Of a stretch of DNA of 64,000 nucleotides, positions 37,111 to 49,865 are shown piece by piece. A program made the position numbers and the translations under genes. The first letter of the stretch is position 1. Each line of letters starts with the position of its first letter. The notes under the pieces were generated by a model. That model searched no databases. It saw only the letters and a program-made list of their open reading frames with translations, and had not been told where the DNA came from. Location: positions 40,085,081 through 40,149,080 of the forward strand of contig OX485809.1 of the NCBI GenBank assembly GCA_950295325.1, given 5' to 3'. Source of the stretch: Polytrichum commune (lineage: Eukaryota; Streptophyta; Polytrichopsida; Polytrichales; Polytrichaceae).

Positions 37111-37140
37111 ATTCAAGCAATACAAACTCATGAGTTGTAG
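36679..37140 (+). pseudogene. PNL receptor, LRR tail beyond the premature stop
   Basis: Directly continues exon 3 in frame after the TAG: CESL, then six more 24-residue units, ending with HEL and a natural TAG at 37138-37140. No splice donor is apparent that would skip the stop. Either the allele is truncated, or the stop is read through, or the base is a sequencing error. The tail units show more changes (FF for SL, LQEGL, LWEGL) than upstream ones. Confidence 0.8.
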
Positions 37141-37937
37141 ATGCAATTTAATATCAATGTAGTGTTTTTAAGACATATTTTTATATATTATATTTCGTAA
37201 ATTTATAAGTGTGAAAAACCAAGCATGATTGCAAGATTTTAAGGTGTCACCCATGTTATTAAAGCTAGTGGCAATGATCCTAGCAAGTTTGTATAGTCCA
37301 TAAAGTTCTAAAATGGCCAATGTAACATGATTCTAAGTTATACCAAAAGTGTTGTGCACCAGTTTGAATGTTATTGTGGGCAGGTAATGTGCCCAAAAGC
37401 ATGTAATCAATTTATATAAGAAAATATGTCTAAAAACCTCCTCTAAACTTTTTGTTGTTGATTGTATTGGTGAAACCAACCATATATAATGAGGCCATGT
37501 ATCTATTGTTTAAGTCCAAAACAAAAAATAAAATCGCATGCATTGAAAAACATGCAGTATCATTATGTGTTTAATATTATTTTACTAATAATCTCATTCT
37601 TTAACTTAAACATCAATTAAACCAGTACATGTTGCTGTATTGACAATGTGATTTATTCCACCAAACTTGGTAAGTGGATATTAAACAAATCATAGTACCT
37701 AGATACGGAACTGTAGTATATTGTGTGTGTGTGTGTGTGTTTGTGTATTTGGTCTCGTACAAATACATATATTGAAATATATGCTATTTGTATTGATCAC
37801 TATTGTCACATATAGCAATACTTTCACTTATTCTTTGTAGTTAGATCAAATATTTCATTTTCATCTCATAAATGAAGTGAAAACAAATTTGAATTCTTCT
37901 TGGAAGCTTGTACAAATTTTCATGTAGATCATGCAAT
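37141..37937. other. 3' flank of the receptor gene
   Basis: AT-rich, with a GT microsatellite at about 37721-37741. No gene recognised. Confidence 0.5.
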
Positions 37938-39445
37938 CACTACAAGGAAAACACGAAAAATTAATTACAACCATATGACGGGATATGAATATCGGTTTTA
38001 GGGCAGTCATTTTGAACCAAAGTAATGACTAGAAGTGACTGTAGTCATCATATGACTAGGTTTTTAGTCATATTGGACATGACCTAGATGTGAACCATGT
38101 ATAGAACGTGTTGGGAACATGTTCTTTCAATATTTTTATATTTTCATGATAGTCATAACGGACCACATCATTAAGATTAGTACTTAGCTTACAACGATTT
38201 TACAGGTACTAATAGTGAATGTTTTATATTGCATTTGGACTTCCTTCATACTTATTAATGTTGTGAGTCCAAATTCTTTGATCATTTTAGTAAATGGTTT
38301 ATGGCAATGGCATTTTTGTGGGTTTTATATTGTATTTTAACAACACAATCATTTTTTACTTATTTGCAATGCTTTAGAGTTCTATTACTTTTACACAACA
38401 TCCTACTTTATTTCTTGGCTTTGCTATATGCAAATACATAGTCTATATAGTCACAAAAAGAATGATTTACACCTATAGCTACGATCTTTGATATGCGACC
38501 TCCCTTCCTAATGTTAGACAACATGATCTTCCAAATCTGGATGTTCTTCCACAACATCCAACGCTCGGTTCAACATCTTCCATTATTAGAACCCTGCATC
38601 CCCTCAATACAGGGGTATTAGGTGCCATGTCAATGGAAGTGGATATGGGCCTTAGGCCATGATGTTCTTTGGATTTGCCTTACTATAGACTATGCATTTC
38701 AGGTCTTTTATCTACCTTTGATGATATTTTTGAGCTTCGTGGATCTCTTCGTTAAATAATCTTCCACCTTTTTTGTCATCTATAAAAAAACAATTATTGC
38801 ATATGAAGGGGTAATGCAAATGAATCTACTGAATAAGGGATCAATCGATCAAATTTGAAGAGTGTGAATCATCTGCACATGCATAATTTGATACTCAAAA
38901 AATCGTAAAGCAATTTAAGAGAAGAAGCACTGCAATTAAATGCGTTGTTCGATAACCTTCGTATAATGGATTTATTTATTCCTCTAGGACCTTCAATAGC
39001 TTTACCTCCTCGAATTCTTCTTCTTCCATGGCAGTGGCATCTTCGTCATCGTCGAGTCCATCATTAAATATGGTAGGGTTGTTGTTGTACATGCCCAAGC
39101 ACTATGTTATCATTCGTACAACTTGGAATTCTTCATGTTAGCTTTCAGGATTTGGAGATTCCAAAAACTATGTTCAAATTTTGTAGTCATAGAGTCAAAA
39201 ATAAGGTGTACATTTAATTATCCACATAATTTCAAAGCTTGTAGTCCTAGAGTCCAAAACAATGACTACATTTTGTCATCCGTATGGAAGTCGGCTACAA
39301 CAATTTGTTTTAGAGAGGACATCTAAAATCTGGAATTGCTAACTCTTGCTAAACTATGCCAAATGAAGGAGTGGATCCATGCCTCACTCAAGGCCAATAT
39401 AGTGGTTCAATTTATTGGATAATACGTGAATAATTCATATCCCTC

Positions 39446-39751
39446 TTAAATCTCTCGTGTTGCTACAACATAGCATATTCCCAAGCTTTGGGTTCCATGG
39501 TGTAGGCAACGACATACAGTCCTATTGTATATTGGCATCTCCTCCCTCCCAATAGAGTTATAGATGAAACATGAGATGTTTACATTCAAAACATCCCCAT
39601 TTTCGTAGACAATTTTCTTTAGTTGTAGCATATATTTTATAAACCATGGGTTTGCTTTGTACATACTTTCGCATTCCATTTTTTTTAAATGCCCTACAAT
39701 TGACAATAAGTCATCCTTGACCGTTGCTGCTTGTAATGCAAATACACTCAT
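39446..39751 (-). CDS. Unclassified frame inside the CACTA-like element
   Basis: A 101-residue frame, not matched to a family by eye. Its position and strand suggest it is part of the element's degraded gene, downstream of the transposase-associated fragment. Probably a relic. Confidence 0.25.
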   Translation of the reverse strand: MSVFALQAATVKDDLLSIVGHLKKMECESMYKANPWFIKYMLQLKKIVYENGDVLNVNISCFIYNSIGREEMPIYNRTVCRCLHHGTQSLGICYVVATREI

Positions 39752-40012
39752 TTCATGTATGGATGCGCTGACACTCTAACCTCCTACTTCTTATTCCAAT
39801 ATATAAAGCCCCATTGCCTATGAAAAATATCCATCCCAAAATTATGTGCCAACCTTTGTTGGTCGCTAAATGAACTAGGCTCTCCATTCCTTTGAAGTAG
39901 TAGAGTGGTTGAAATTATAAACTGTAAAGCAACAATTGTTGCAGCGTGCACATAATGTCTCTACATTTCCTACATGTTTGAATGCAATATAGCAAACTAC
40001 GCACCATCCCAC

Positions 40013-40222
40013 CTAGACACTCTTTAGAACAAAAAAAACATCAACGATGTCTAGTAAACATATTATGATTGATTTCTTGAATTCAAGATCTCGCTTGTAC
40101 TTTCGAAGATGTTTGCGGATGGTTTCCTTTGATAGCATTTTGGCACATATGCATTTTTTATATGGGCATGCGTAACTTGTGAGTTGTTGTCTATTTGCTT
40201 TCTTCTCCTCTATGTCCCACAA
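40013..40222 (-). pseudogene. Transposase-associated (CACTA) domain fragment
   Basis: Contains YACPYKKCICAKMLSKETI followed by RKHLRKYKRD, matching the CACTA transposase-associated domain pattern (CPC..C.N...., then v..HL...G). A complete gene would continue for several hundred residues; here the frame ends soon after. Confidence 0.5.
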
Positions 40223-40703
40223 TTATAACTGCAAAAGATCCGCTTGTGATCTCGAATCCATTTCCAAATGTTTCCATGCAATTGAAAGGGGTCTAATTTC
40301 TTTTTTGTACACGACAATCTTGCGAATGACATAAACAAGTCTAGTGATGAAGATTAGATTATTTAGAATTTTACTATAAATAAATTTGATCACATCTATG
40401 CCTAGTCCACTTATGACTAGTTGTAGTGTTCAATAAAGCAAATAGATGATTATCAATAATAATCAATGTAATAAGCAATAGAGAAATACCTAAACCTAAC
40501 CGAGGATTTGTGACTAAGAGTAGTCATGCATGTAGGACAACCATGACTAAATGTAGTCATTTTCTTTATAAACTGATGATTACATGTACTCATCAAGAAC
40601 AAACGACTTAAGACCTACATGCAACGTGGATGATATGCAAGAGAAACCCTAAATCCTAATACATCTACCACTTATTAAACACCTAAACTGTAAATCCATG
40701 TCA

Positions 40704-41746
40704 CTAGTCACTTTCATAATCCACCTTGCACAAGAATCTAAACACACAATAAAGATGTTTGCAATACACCCATTTCTCTTTCTTTACCAATTCATGAGAG
40801 AAGATTTTTGTAAAATCTAGACATGTGCAATGCGAGATGTCGCCAATTGTGACACGGTATGTGATATCCTCTTTGGAGACAATGTTGATTATCACTCCAA
40901 AGCCCGAGTATGAAATGATAGTAACTCCAACCACATAGTAACTGTCCATGAGTCCGGCGCTCTCCCATTTGTTTTTGTGATCCGCCGCCGGTGCTATTGG
41001 ATTGCAACGCATTGTCTTTCCAAACCTGAATGTAGAGTGGGCGTCCGAATTCGGTGGCATACAAAAATACGAGGTGGAATGTAGAGGGTTGTGATTGTTG
41101 AAAGCCTATGACGAGGGGACATTGCCTCCCTCTGTTGTAATTGAAATCCGGCGTTTTCAAGCGTCAAAATCTTCTCTCTCGATAGGTTGATTCCTATCTT
41201 CACTCGCCACTTGTTGGGTACTATAGGCCAATCCAACACAAACTTCTTCATATTGTCACTCACACAACGCTTGATGTTGTTAGGGCAAAACCAAAATTCA
41301 TACTCCACATTGTTGGGAGAGAGAAATTTTTTCATGAGCCCTTTGTATGTTGGAGCAAGTGTGACATGTTTGCCAGTCCCAACTTTGGCATTGCAAATAG
41401 TCCATGTAATGGCTTGCAGTGCCCAACATCATTTGGCTGAGTTGGGTGGCAATCTTACAATGTGCCACTTGAAAGCAAGACAATCAGTCTCCAACACAAA
41501 TGTAGTATGAACCACACCATGAAGTGTAGAATTCAACAATTCCTCTATACATTGACGAGTTGCCCGGGTGTTGGGATGAGGAATGGAATAATTTACTTTG
41601 TCGAGTTGATGAGAGTCACAATCAACACATGGTGGTAGGTTGATTTTGTGTTTGGTGGAACCAAAGAGCTCGGACCCTTCCAATGCACAATCTCTGGTGT
41701 TTGTTAAGTACAAAAGCCAGAACCTTATAAACAATTGAAGACACAA
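40704..41746 (-). pseudogene. Broken SWIM zinc-finger gene
   Basis: On the minus strand one frame runs from about 41746 (NTRATRQCIEELLNS..., ending RLPPNSAK) into a TGA at about 41430. The same frame continues (CWALQAITWTICNAK, then MKKFLSPNNVEYEFWFC) to about 41050. The story then shifts frame to MPPNSDAHSTFRFGKT and ends with a SWIM finger: C-T-C, 19 residues, C-K-H (residues about 80-102 of the last frame, near 40750-40825). SWIM fingers occur in MuDR/FAR1-type transposases and their domesticated relatives. One stop and one frame change make it a probable pseudogene; an intron at the frame change cannot be excluded. Confidence 0.5.
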
Positions 41747-43300
41747 ATGTTGGATGCAAGCTCAAAATTAGGGTAGGGTTAAACAAGCAAGGCAAAGGTA
41801 CTAAGCTGCACCAAGAGAAGAAGCAACTAAGAGCACCGAAGAGGGGAGCAACTGGACAGACACTGAGAAAGGGACTGTAGCTGCACACAGGGAGAATGCT
41901 GGAGTACCAAAAGGAAAACACTAAGTCCCGAGAACGGACAGAGGCCGAGGTCATTTGGCCACGGGGTTAGGAGTAGATGCACGGGCTTAGGGCCCTTTTT
42001 TCCGCGGTTTCACAAAGCCTACGTGCGGTTGTAGGCTCTTTTACCCACGGGTTTAAGACCACCGGGGGTTAGTAAGAGGATAGTAAGGAATTAAGCCAAG
42101 GGCAATTAGAGAAATATTATGGGTAATTAAAGAGCTCATAGGAATATGAGATTTTGAGAAGATATGATTATGGAATATATAAGAATCAAGGATGTTTTGG
42201 GTAGATGACTATTTCGGAGAAACATGATAATGGAGTATATAGGAATGTTGGCATATTAGATTAAGAACTATTTTGAAGATGCATCATGAGCATATAGGAC
42301 AAAGGTAGATTCTACTAGTATGTTTTAAATGCAAACCATCGGAATGGAATCAATCAAATATGAAGACTTGATTGGATTCTCAAAAGGAATTACGATGTAG
42401 CCACGACAAGGATATAGTAAAATCTTAGCAATACAAACATTAGAGTGGTAAAACGGTTATAACCGTTTAGGATAGATATCATCTACATATGACGGAGATA
42501 GTTAGTTATCTAGGAAAGTGGAGTTAACAACCATTCTTATTATGGATTTTAAGATAGATAGAAAAGACTATATAAGGGAAACGATTTAGGGAACTAACAC
42601 CTCATTTTCTACACAACGAAATTATTACAAATTTGAGTGTCAACAACACTTGAGTTACTTTTGTATCTCTCCTCTCGGAGGTCTTTTGCAATACATTATC
42701 TTTTCCACAAATGTGTGTGTGACCTTTCTCTCTATCTTTCTCAAATTGAATTACGAGTTGTCAATTGGTACTTGTGACTTAAGTGATTGATAAACGAGAG
42801 GAGAGTAGGTGTTTTGAGAAAGAACTCAAAGTATTAGTGTGAGGGTGAGAACAAAGCGCTCAAGAATAGTTGGAGTATCAATGGAACTTTGAGAGGAGTT
42901 GTTATAAGTAGTAACGTCAATTTAACTTGAACATCAAAATTATAATTAACTCTTAAAAGTGGAACTTATCATTGAACTCCTCAAAAGGGAATTATAAAAA
43001 TACATGTGATTGTATGTTTGAAGAATTATATGCATGTTATAGACGATCAAAGTGAAACTTCTTAACGATTACAAACTCTTTCAAAAGAGGAGGAACTTAT
43101 TATCATAAACTACATAATTGACTTACAAGTATTATGCATATTATATTATATAACATATGTTTGAGTATCGAACTTATGATTAACAAGAATGATGAAGACA
43201 TTAATTTACATCAAAGTTGAATCTATATGAATGAAGTAATATTGATATGAAATAATTTACTTACTACAATTGTTATTGGAACTTCTTTCTTTAAGTTTCT
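41747..43300. other. Gene-poor, LTR-like AT-rich stretch
   Basis: No coding signal. The stretch from about 42590 (CACCTCATTTTCTACACAAC and downstream TTTTGTATCTCTCCTCTC) has the composition and layout of a copia LTR leader, but I could not define ends. Confidence 0.3.
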
Positions 43301-43302
43301 TT

Positions 43303-43580
43303 GTGAGTTGTTGGATGTCATTACAATTTGAAGGATTATCTATTCAAGAGAAGATCTCTCTCTCTCTCTTGAGCAAAACTCAAGAGATATAGGTTTACTT
43401 CTCGTCATCAAGAAACACTTTGTAGTAAAAATATTTTTTCTCTTAAGATACTTTGTGAGTTGTTGGATGTCATTACAAGTGAAGGATCAACTATCAAGGA
43501 GAAAAGTTCTCTCTCTTGAGTAAACTCAAGAGAGTTATAATTACTATCGTCATCAAGAAACACTTTGAAGTTAAACGTGA
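43303..43580 (+). repeat. 152-bp tandem duplication
   Basis: GTGAGTTGTTGGATGTCATT at 43303 and 43455, with the following CTCTCTCTTGAG...CTCAAGAGA hairpin and CATCAAGAAACACTTTG conserved in both copies. Confidence 0.85.
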
Positions 43581-43860
43581 CATTGCAAAACAATCAATGA
43601 TGTGTTCATGAAAATATAACTACTATATGCATACATGTCAAGTTACAATATTATAAGTAGTAACACTTGAGCTTAAAAAGGAAGACTCAAGAATATTAGA
43701 TCTTCTTGGGGCCATTCACGCTTGGGGTACTACTTTTGGGACAAAGGACTTAAAGATTCAGGATATTTGGGTACGTTTAGGGTATTTTTTGTATTTACGA
43801 AAAAATGGTTTATTCCTCTGCCCGATGAAGTACTACCAGTAGCTAGCCCTAATATGCCTG

Positions 43861-44104
43861 GTGTGATCAGGGCCTCCCGCGCGACTGACGTCGTGCTGTC
43901 TGTTGTTCCGACTCAACAACGGCAACATTCTTCTTTGGCTCTCTTGCAAAGCTTCCAAGTTCCCACCAACTTTCAATTTCTGGTGTGATCAGGGCCTCCC
44001 GCGTGACTGTTGCCGCGCTCTCTGTTGTTCCGACTCAACAACGACAATATTCTTCTTTGGCTCTCTTGCAAAGCTTCCAAGTTCCCACCAACTTTCAATT
44101 TCAA
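43861..44104 (+). repeat. 122-bp tandem duplication
   Basis: TGATCAGGGCCTCCCGCG at 43864 and 43986. The two copies are nearly identical through CCCACCAACTTTCAATTTC. They lie just upstream of the RING gene's start and may be its 5' leader or promoter. Confidence 0.9.
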
Positions 44105-44164
44105 GTTTGGGGTCTCCCTCCTTTTAGATTCCCTCCAATCTCTACTCTTGAAGATCATTTAACC

Positions 44165-47100
44165 ATGGCTATTCTCGGAAGATTTCGCATTGACAGTGCT
44201 GCACAATCATTGACAAAGGTGAGTACAAGGACAAAAGGTTTTCATCATTACATTGTGTTTAGGGTTCAGTTATGGGGAAACATGTTTTTGTGATTCCTTT
44301 GTTTAGGGTTTAGGGACTTATGCAAGTTATTCAATAACTCACTCTATGATGAAACCACATGTGTAGGTAAGGGGTAATGGCAACCTTCAAAACTCCCCAA
44401 TGGTTTGAGACAACAAGGGGTCTGCGCAACAATGGATTGGATGTGTTGAGACTTTCAAATAGGGATGTCAGCAGGAAGAGTTGGCACATGCATTTGGTCC
44501 AAAGTCCAGTAAGAATGGGTGGCGTTATGATCACTGCCTCACATCGGAAGCGGCTAGAGAAGTTGAAGAATTGTATTGCAGAGTGACTTCCAAGAATAAA
44601 ATTACTAACAATGAACTTACTCTACAGTTTGCTAGGGGACTCCTTCTTGAGGGTAAGGGTGTTAAGGTCAACTGGGCAGCCTTTGCTGCACATTTTCATT
44701 GTCACAAAGAGAAGGTATGCTCTACGAAAGCAGGAAATATTGATAAGAGGCAAGGTGAACAAGGGTCTAGTGGGGTCCTGTCACATCCCCTTAATGTCCC
44801 TGCTATTAGGTCTTCTGTTGTAGGCAGGGCGTCCTATTCTACTCCCATTTCAGGGTTGCCACCATTTCCTATTAGATCTCAATCCGAAGTTAGAATGGGT
44901 AGAGGGAAAATGACATTCGCAAAGGCTTTAACACCTCCAAATTGGTCGTTGGGGGACATTGAGGCCATGAGAGCCACAGGGGCGAGTAAAAAACAATTGT
45001 GTGCAAGTCTAAAAGAGAAGGCAGAGGTCCTCAGATTACAAGGAGAGGAAAAAAATACTGGGGCTCAAAGGAGTCAACTTTTGTTATCCCAACATGAAGC
45101 CATTTACAATGCAGCATTGTCTGAGTTCGAGAAATCAGATGTTAAAGTTCTTGCAGCCAAGGCTCTTGTCCAGAACTTGGAGACCGGGCTTCAAGACCTT
45201 TTAGAAAAGAAATATGCTTGTTTAGACATTGGGTACAGTGGCTCTGATATTGGGCAGTTTGATTCTGAAATTGGCCAAAAGAATGATGCGCTGAGGTTGG
45301 CTTCTGAGACCCTGAAGGAGTTAGAATGCCAGAAAGCTTGTGAAATGATGACTGAGAGGTATGCAGCAGAGAAGCTTAGGGTTACCAGAGAAGAATCTGA
45401 TGCCCTGCATGAAGGCCAAGGCTCAGACGGCAAGGAGTACAAATCCATTTTGGTCACTATAAAGTCTTTGGAGTCCTTGCTTCCTACTTTCGAGCAGCAA
45501 ATTATGAGAATGGAGAAGGGTGGAGGTGCAATCCTCTATCCACAGCCCCTTTCCTCACAACCATACTCCCCAATGAGACAATTTCCATACTTAACCCTTG
45601 TCCTGTTTGCAATTTGTGGTATGAATGTCATGAGCATTTGGCAGCTAGTTGTGGACACACCTACCATCCATGGTGTTTTACAGAACATGCCAGAAATTCG
45701 CTAGCATGTTTAGTGCCAGACTGTGGAGAAGATTTTGACATCAAATGCCTCACAGCATGGGGAATAAGACCTTCTCATGGAGAACATGTCCGGACGCCTA
45801 CAAGTCTTGCCTTAAACAACATATCTCCTCAATCTGGTGAGCACACTTTCTCTATCTTTGTTGTTTTTTATGTGTTCATTTCTTGTTTGGTTAAGTAAAT
45901 CACCTAAATTCCTTTGCAAACACGATGTAGTACTAATTACTTGCATTCATTTCTACTTATACCTTCTGGATGCTTTGGAGTCTTTGCAAGAGAAAGTCCT
46001 TTCCTTGTGTGCTTCATGCAAGAACATAAATTCCATTCCTGTCATGAATGGAATGTTTATGGACTATGATGACTTCCTTGTAAGTCATGGGTGACTTCTG
46101 TGGGTGTAGGGTTTAGGTCAAAGTAAAGTCTAAGGATGTATGGGGGTCCTTTAACAATCCTCAGGAACTTTCATTGTATACTCTTTGCCAATGGCATATA
46201 GTCCTTTAAGATTACTTGGTACTTCCGGATTATTACTTTAAATTTTCATAGACTACTTGCCTTGTAAGTACTTTACTTTTATTCCTCCCCTCTCCATATT
46301 GAAGTCCTTCAAATGTCCTTCATTTTCCCAAAACTACTTCAGAAATTCCTGAAGTTTCCTTGAGTGACATGTTGGGTTCCTATTTCATGGCAAATTACTT
46401 TCAAGATTCCTGACTTACTACTTTGAGCTTCAATAATCAAACCGCCATAATTGCTTACAACCAGCAATTCAATGAACAATTGGTGATTTACTTCTACTTG
46501 TTGTATTTGCAGATTCTGGGACTATTTCGGAACATGGAGCATCATGTTATGCTCCATCCAACTCACCTTCGACTGCATCACCTCATTCCTTGGTGGGTGC
46601 TCATTTGCTTCGACTCCCCACACCTCATCGAACACCTGAGGAGTCACAAGAAGATTCCTTGGATGATTCACCTCATCTATCAAATGATGAATCACCCAAT
46701 AGTGTTACGACCGGTCCACACATTGCTAAAAAACCTCTACAGCCTTGCAAGATATGCACCAAAAATCTAGCCAAAGTCTGCCTTCAGGTACCTAACCTCT
46801 CAATGTCAATTCTATTGAGTTTCACAATCAATGATCCTTGCAGTATCAATTTGAATTGTTTAGGCCATTAACATGATGTGTGGGTGGTTGCAGGATTGTG
46901 GACATGCAAATTTTTGTTTTCCATGTGTTCAAGGACTACCAACCTGTCCAACGTGTGATAGCACAATTAAAGGGTGGCACTTTCTACAAACCAACTCCCT
47001 CCTGTACAACCCCTGGTCCTATCTTTGAAAGCAGCCTTTAATTCCAACATCACGTGCCACAATTCCACTAAAATGATTAGGAAAAATAAAAAACGAGTGC

Positions 47101-47450
47101 TTCAATGTTTAGAAACAGCAGGGGATGAATTTATTGTAGGTGACAGTTCTCTTGCTGATAGTGACGATGATAATGCAGGATTGGTGACCTAGGCTGCAAG
47201 TTTAGAGAAAGAATATGAAACCCAGGGCAGCAATCTAGAGTCGGAGCCCCAACTGACTACAACTGTGGATAATACAGTTGATGGTCTTGTTCTTCATGAC
47301 GAGAGCCAAGCCACACAAGATGACAACATGAATTTCCCCCAAAAAAAGAAAAGAAATCCCACACAGCCTGCTCCTTTTCCAAGAGTTCAAACCAGGCTGC
47401 GAGGGTGTCCTGCTCCCATAAAAGGCAAAAAAATTGTGAAATTGTCTTAG
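44165..47450 (+). pseudogene. Multi-exon protein with coiled coil and two RING-type fingers
   Basis: Suggested exons: 44165-44218 (ATG, MAILGRFRI..., donor AAG|GTGAGT); 44463-45836 (acceptor ATAG|GGATGT); 46513-46788; 46894 onward. The second exon encodes a basic N-part, a helical coiled-coil stretch, then after a frame change near 45520-45560 a cysteine cluster, C-P-V-C...CGHTYHPWC...C...C. The third and fourth exons join into a C3HC4 RING: CKICTKNLAKVCLQ plus DCGHANFCFPC and LPTCPTC. After the RING the frame breaks (TGA near 47027), and a Ser/Asp-rich then basic frame to 47450 also contains a TAG at 47190. RING proteins are usually E3 ubiquitin ligases. The breaks suggest decay or missed introns. 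Confidence 0.55.
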
Positions 47451-48905
47451 AGGTTTCTGATTCTCTTTTTTGGGTTTGGTAGGCTGTCCTATATTCTGGA
47501 ATTTAGTCAATGTACATCAACAAAACACAGTTTTGCCATTTGGTATTATGTTCATAATGGAAAACCACTTTTTGGATTCAAAGCCCCAACACTTGCCCTC
47601 TGTTCATTGCATGTGCTAATTCTATGACTAATCCACATGTATTTATTTCTCAAATGCCTTCAAGAGCTCTTTGGTTATGTAATTCAGCACACATTTGATT
47701 TAACTTAATTTCTTTTCTTTTCTTTTCTACGTGATGCTAACACAGCTAGTCATGCTGAAAGTTCATAGCTAGATTATGTGTACTAGGTTATGGTTACTAT
47801 GTTATTCCTACTATTATGGCTACTAGGTTATAAGTCTGACAGTACAGCTGGTCACACAGATAGAACAGGTTTTGTTGAGGCAGGGATCTCAACATTTGCT
47901 TGCAAGTGTAGGAGCCTCTGGCTACTTTAGACCTTAACATCAGGAGTAAAATCATGAAGAATTGCTTTCTGTTTGTAGCATCACTACCTGCCTTCTCCAC
48001 TCTAGATGTTTTGAAGGTTTGATTTTTTCCTCATATTAACTGAATTTTGAATCAGCACATCAGGTACATGTAATATCCTTCATGAGGATTCCAACAGGAG
48101 ATTGTAGCAGGCATCGTGTTTGTTTCATGACTTCAGTGATAAGAGTTTGGCTTGTCATATGCCACTGGGAGTGAAATCTTTAAAGGCCAGGGGTACAGGT
48201 CTTGGAAGTTGGAGCTTTTGCTTGAAAGTTCTTGGTCGATGACGTAAAAGCAGGTGTATTTCAGCATCCAGTTTATGGGTCATCTATTTTTGACTTCACA
48301 TGTCTGACATTCTAATTAAACATATGAATCTAGCCATGAAATAAACTCCAAGCATTAAAGGTGTTACTTATGCATAGACTTTTGCAATTTGATGGATCAT
48401 ACATCTGGGTTAGGTTGTAAGCTTAGTCGAGTGTGTTGTGGTGGAATTCTGGATGTTTCATTTTGGATTCAAAGCACTGTCATTATTGCCTTTTAAATGC
48501 ATCAATTGCCATAGGTACACCTCCTACCAGCCAAACTCCCTTGGTATCATTTCAATTTAAGTCAGTGATCATTGTTGTTTAGTACTTCCATTTGCCTCAT
48601 TGAAGTTCAAAGGACCTGATCATGTGGATTAGTTGATTGAGTTGTACATCTACACAATAACCATTATCATTCACATAATGTGCAGGTGTGGGATATAATC
48701 ACTACTCTACATGCATAAGCGTTTGAGATGACACTACTACTTCAGGTTCATTTCTCTACCTGGTCTCTGAAATTTTGTGAGTTCTTGCATTGCTCTTCCT
48801 CTCCTGATTCACCATCTCCCTCCTCCTTGGCTCTCCCTCCCACTCCTCCTCTCCTGATTCACCTTCTCTCTTCTCCTTCTTGGCTTCCTTTCTCTACTAC
48901 TGCAG
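47451..48905. other. Spacer with pyrimidine-rich leader at its end
   Basis: No gene until about 48720, where CT-rich sequence with a duplicated CTCCTCTCCTGATTCACC block (about 48797 and 48845) ends in CTACTACTGCAG, a possible 3' splice site just before the next frame. Confidence 0.4.
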
Positions 48906-48911
48906 GTCAAA

Positions 48912-49268
48912 ATGGTTGAGAGTAGTCGAGGTTCATTCGAGTGGTTTAGGGACCATGTGGGTCTTCCTGGTGTGGGATTGAATCCTAGGAAGGGTGATTT
49001 TGAGGGGCGAGATGGCTTGATTAGAGAGTGTGATAGTTTGTGGGGAGTCAGGGTTGGTCACAATGGATACCATTTCATGGACAAGGGTCCCAAGGAACTC
49101 CAGGAGAGGATTCTGAGTTTGTGGCCTGTGGTTTACCAGAGAGAATGGCCTAAAAACACTATATTCGTTAAATTGAGACTTTTTGGGCATTTTGAGACAT
49201 TCATAGAAATAAGAACAAGGATAAATGGAACACATATTGGTGAAAGTTGTAAGATGCGAACACTTTGA
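48912..49268 (+). CDS. Unrecognised frame, probable truncated exon
   Basis: 118 codons beginning with ATG six bases after a splice-acceptor-like TGCAG. The first about 85 residues (W, G, D, R rich, for example SFEWFRDHVGLPGVGLN and a YHFMDKGPKELQERIL stretch) look like real protein, but I cannot place the family. The last 30 residues run towards the 98-bp tandem array, as if the array or its host repeat interrupted the gene. Confidence 0.35.
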   Translation: MVESSRGSFEWFRDHVGLPGVGLNPRKGDFEGRDGLIRECDSLWGVRVGHNGYHFMDKGPKELQERILSLWPVVYQREWPKNTIFVKLRLFGHFETFIEIRTRINGTHIGESCKMRTL

Positions 49269-49284
49269 AGCGGGTGTTTAGACC

Positions 49285-49690
49285 AAGAACCCCATTAATA
49301 ACTCATATTTGTGATGGTTTAGGGTGGGCAATCGAAACCTTAGACCAAATTGAAGGGGACATCTTAAAACATTCATATTAATGCACACAAAATATGAGAG
49401 CTTGTATGAATATGGTTTAGGTAGGGCAATCCAAACCATAGATCTTATTGAAGGGAAAATCTTAAAACATTCATATTAATGCACACAAAATATGAGAGCT
49501 TGTATGAATATGGTTTAGGTGGGGCAATCCAAACCATAGATCTTATTGAAGGGAAAATCTTAAAACATTCATATTAATGCACACAAAATATAAGAGCTTG
49601 TATGAATATGGTTTAGGTAGGGCACTCCAAACCATAGATCTTATTGAAGGGGAAATCTTAAAACATTCATATTAATGCACACAATAAGGC
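49285..49690 (+). repeat. 98-bp tandem array
   Basis: GCACACAAAATATGAGAGC recurs at 49383, 49481 and 49579, exactly 98 bp apart, with a partial copy at 49677 and a diverged one before. Units also share GGTTTAGGT.GGGCAATCC and CTTAAAACATTCATATTAAT. Confidence 0.93.
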
Positions 49691-49865
49691 ACTCCAAACC
49701 TTAGACCATATGGAAGGGGAAATCATGTCTAACTTATATTATTGCAAAAAAAAACATACAAAGTGTGGCATGTAAAATGCATATCATGCTAACACCACAC
49801 ATCCATTGGATAGTGCGACCCAAAATGTTCTTGCCTATGGCCCAAAACCCTACGCCTACTATGGC

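Larger units (their letters stand above)
37938..40428 (-). mobile_element. CACTA (En/Spm)-like element remnant
   Basis: The left end CACTACAAGGAAAACACG is the classic plant CACTA terminus. A right end GACTAGTTGTAGTG at 40415-40428 gives a short inverted match (CACTACAA). Subterminal TAGTCAT/ATGACTA motifs cluster at both ends (38020-38080, 40405-40420). The flanking 3-mers (AAT and TTC) do not match, so the right border is tentative. Inside, on the minus strand, is a transposase-associated domain fragment and an acidic stretch near 39005-39085. Confidence 0.5.
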
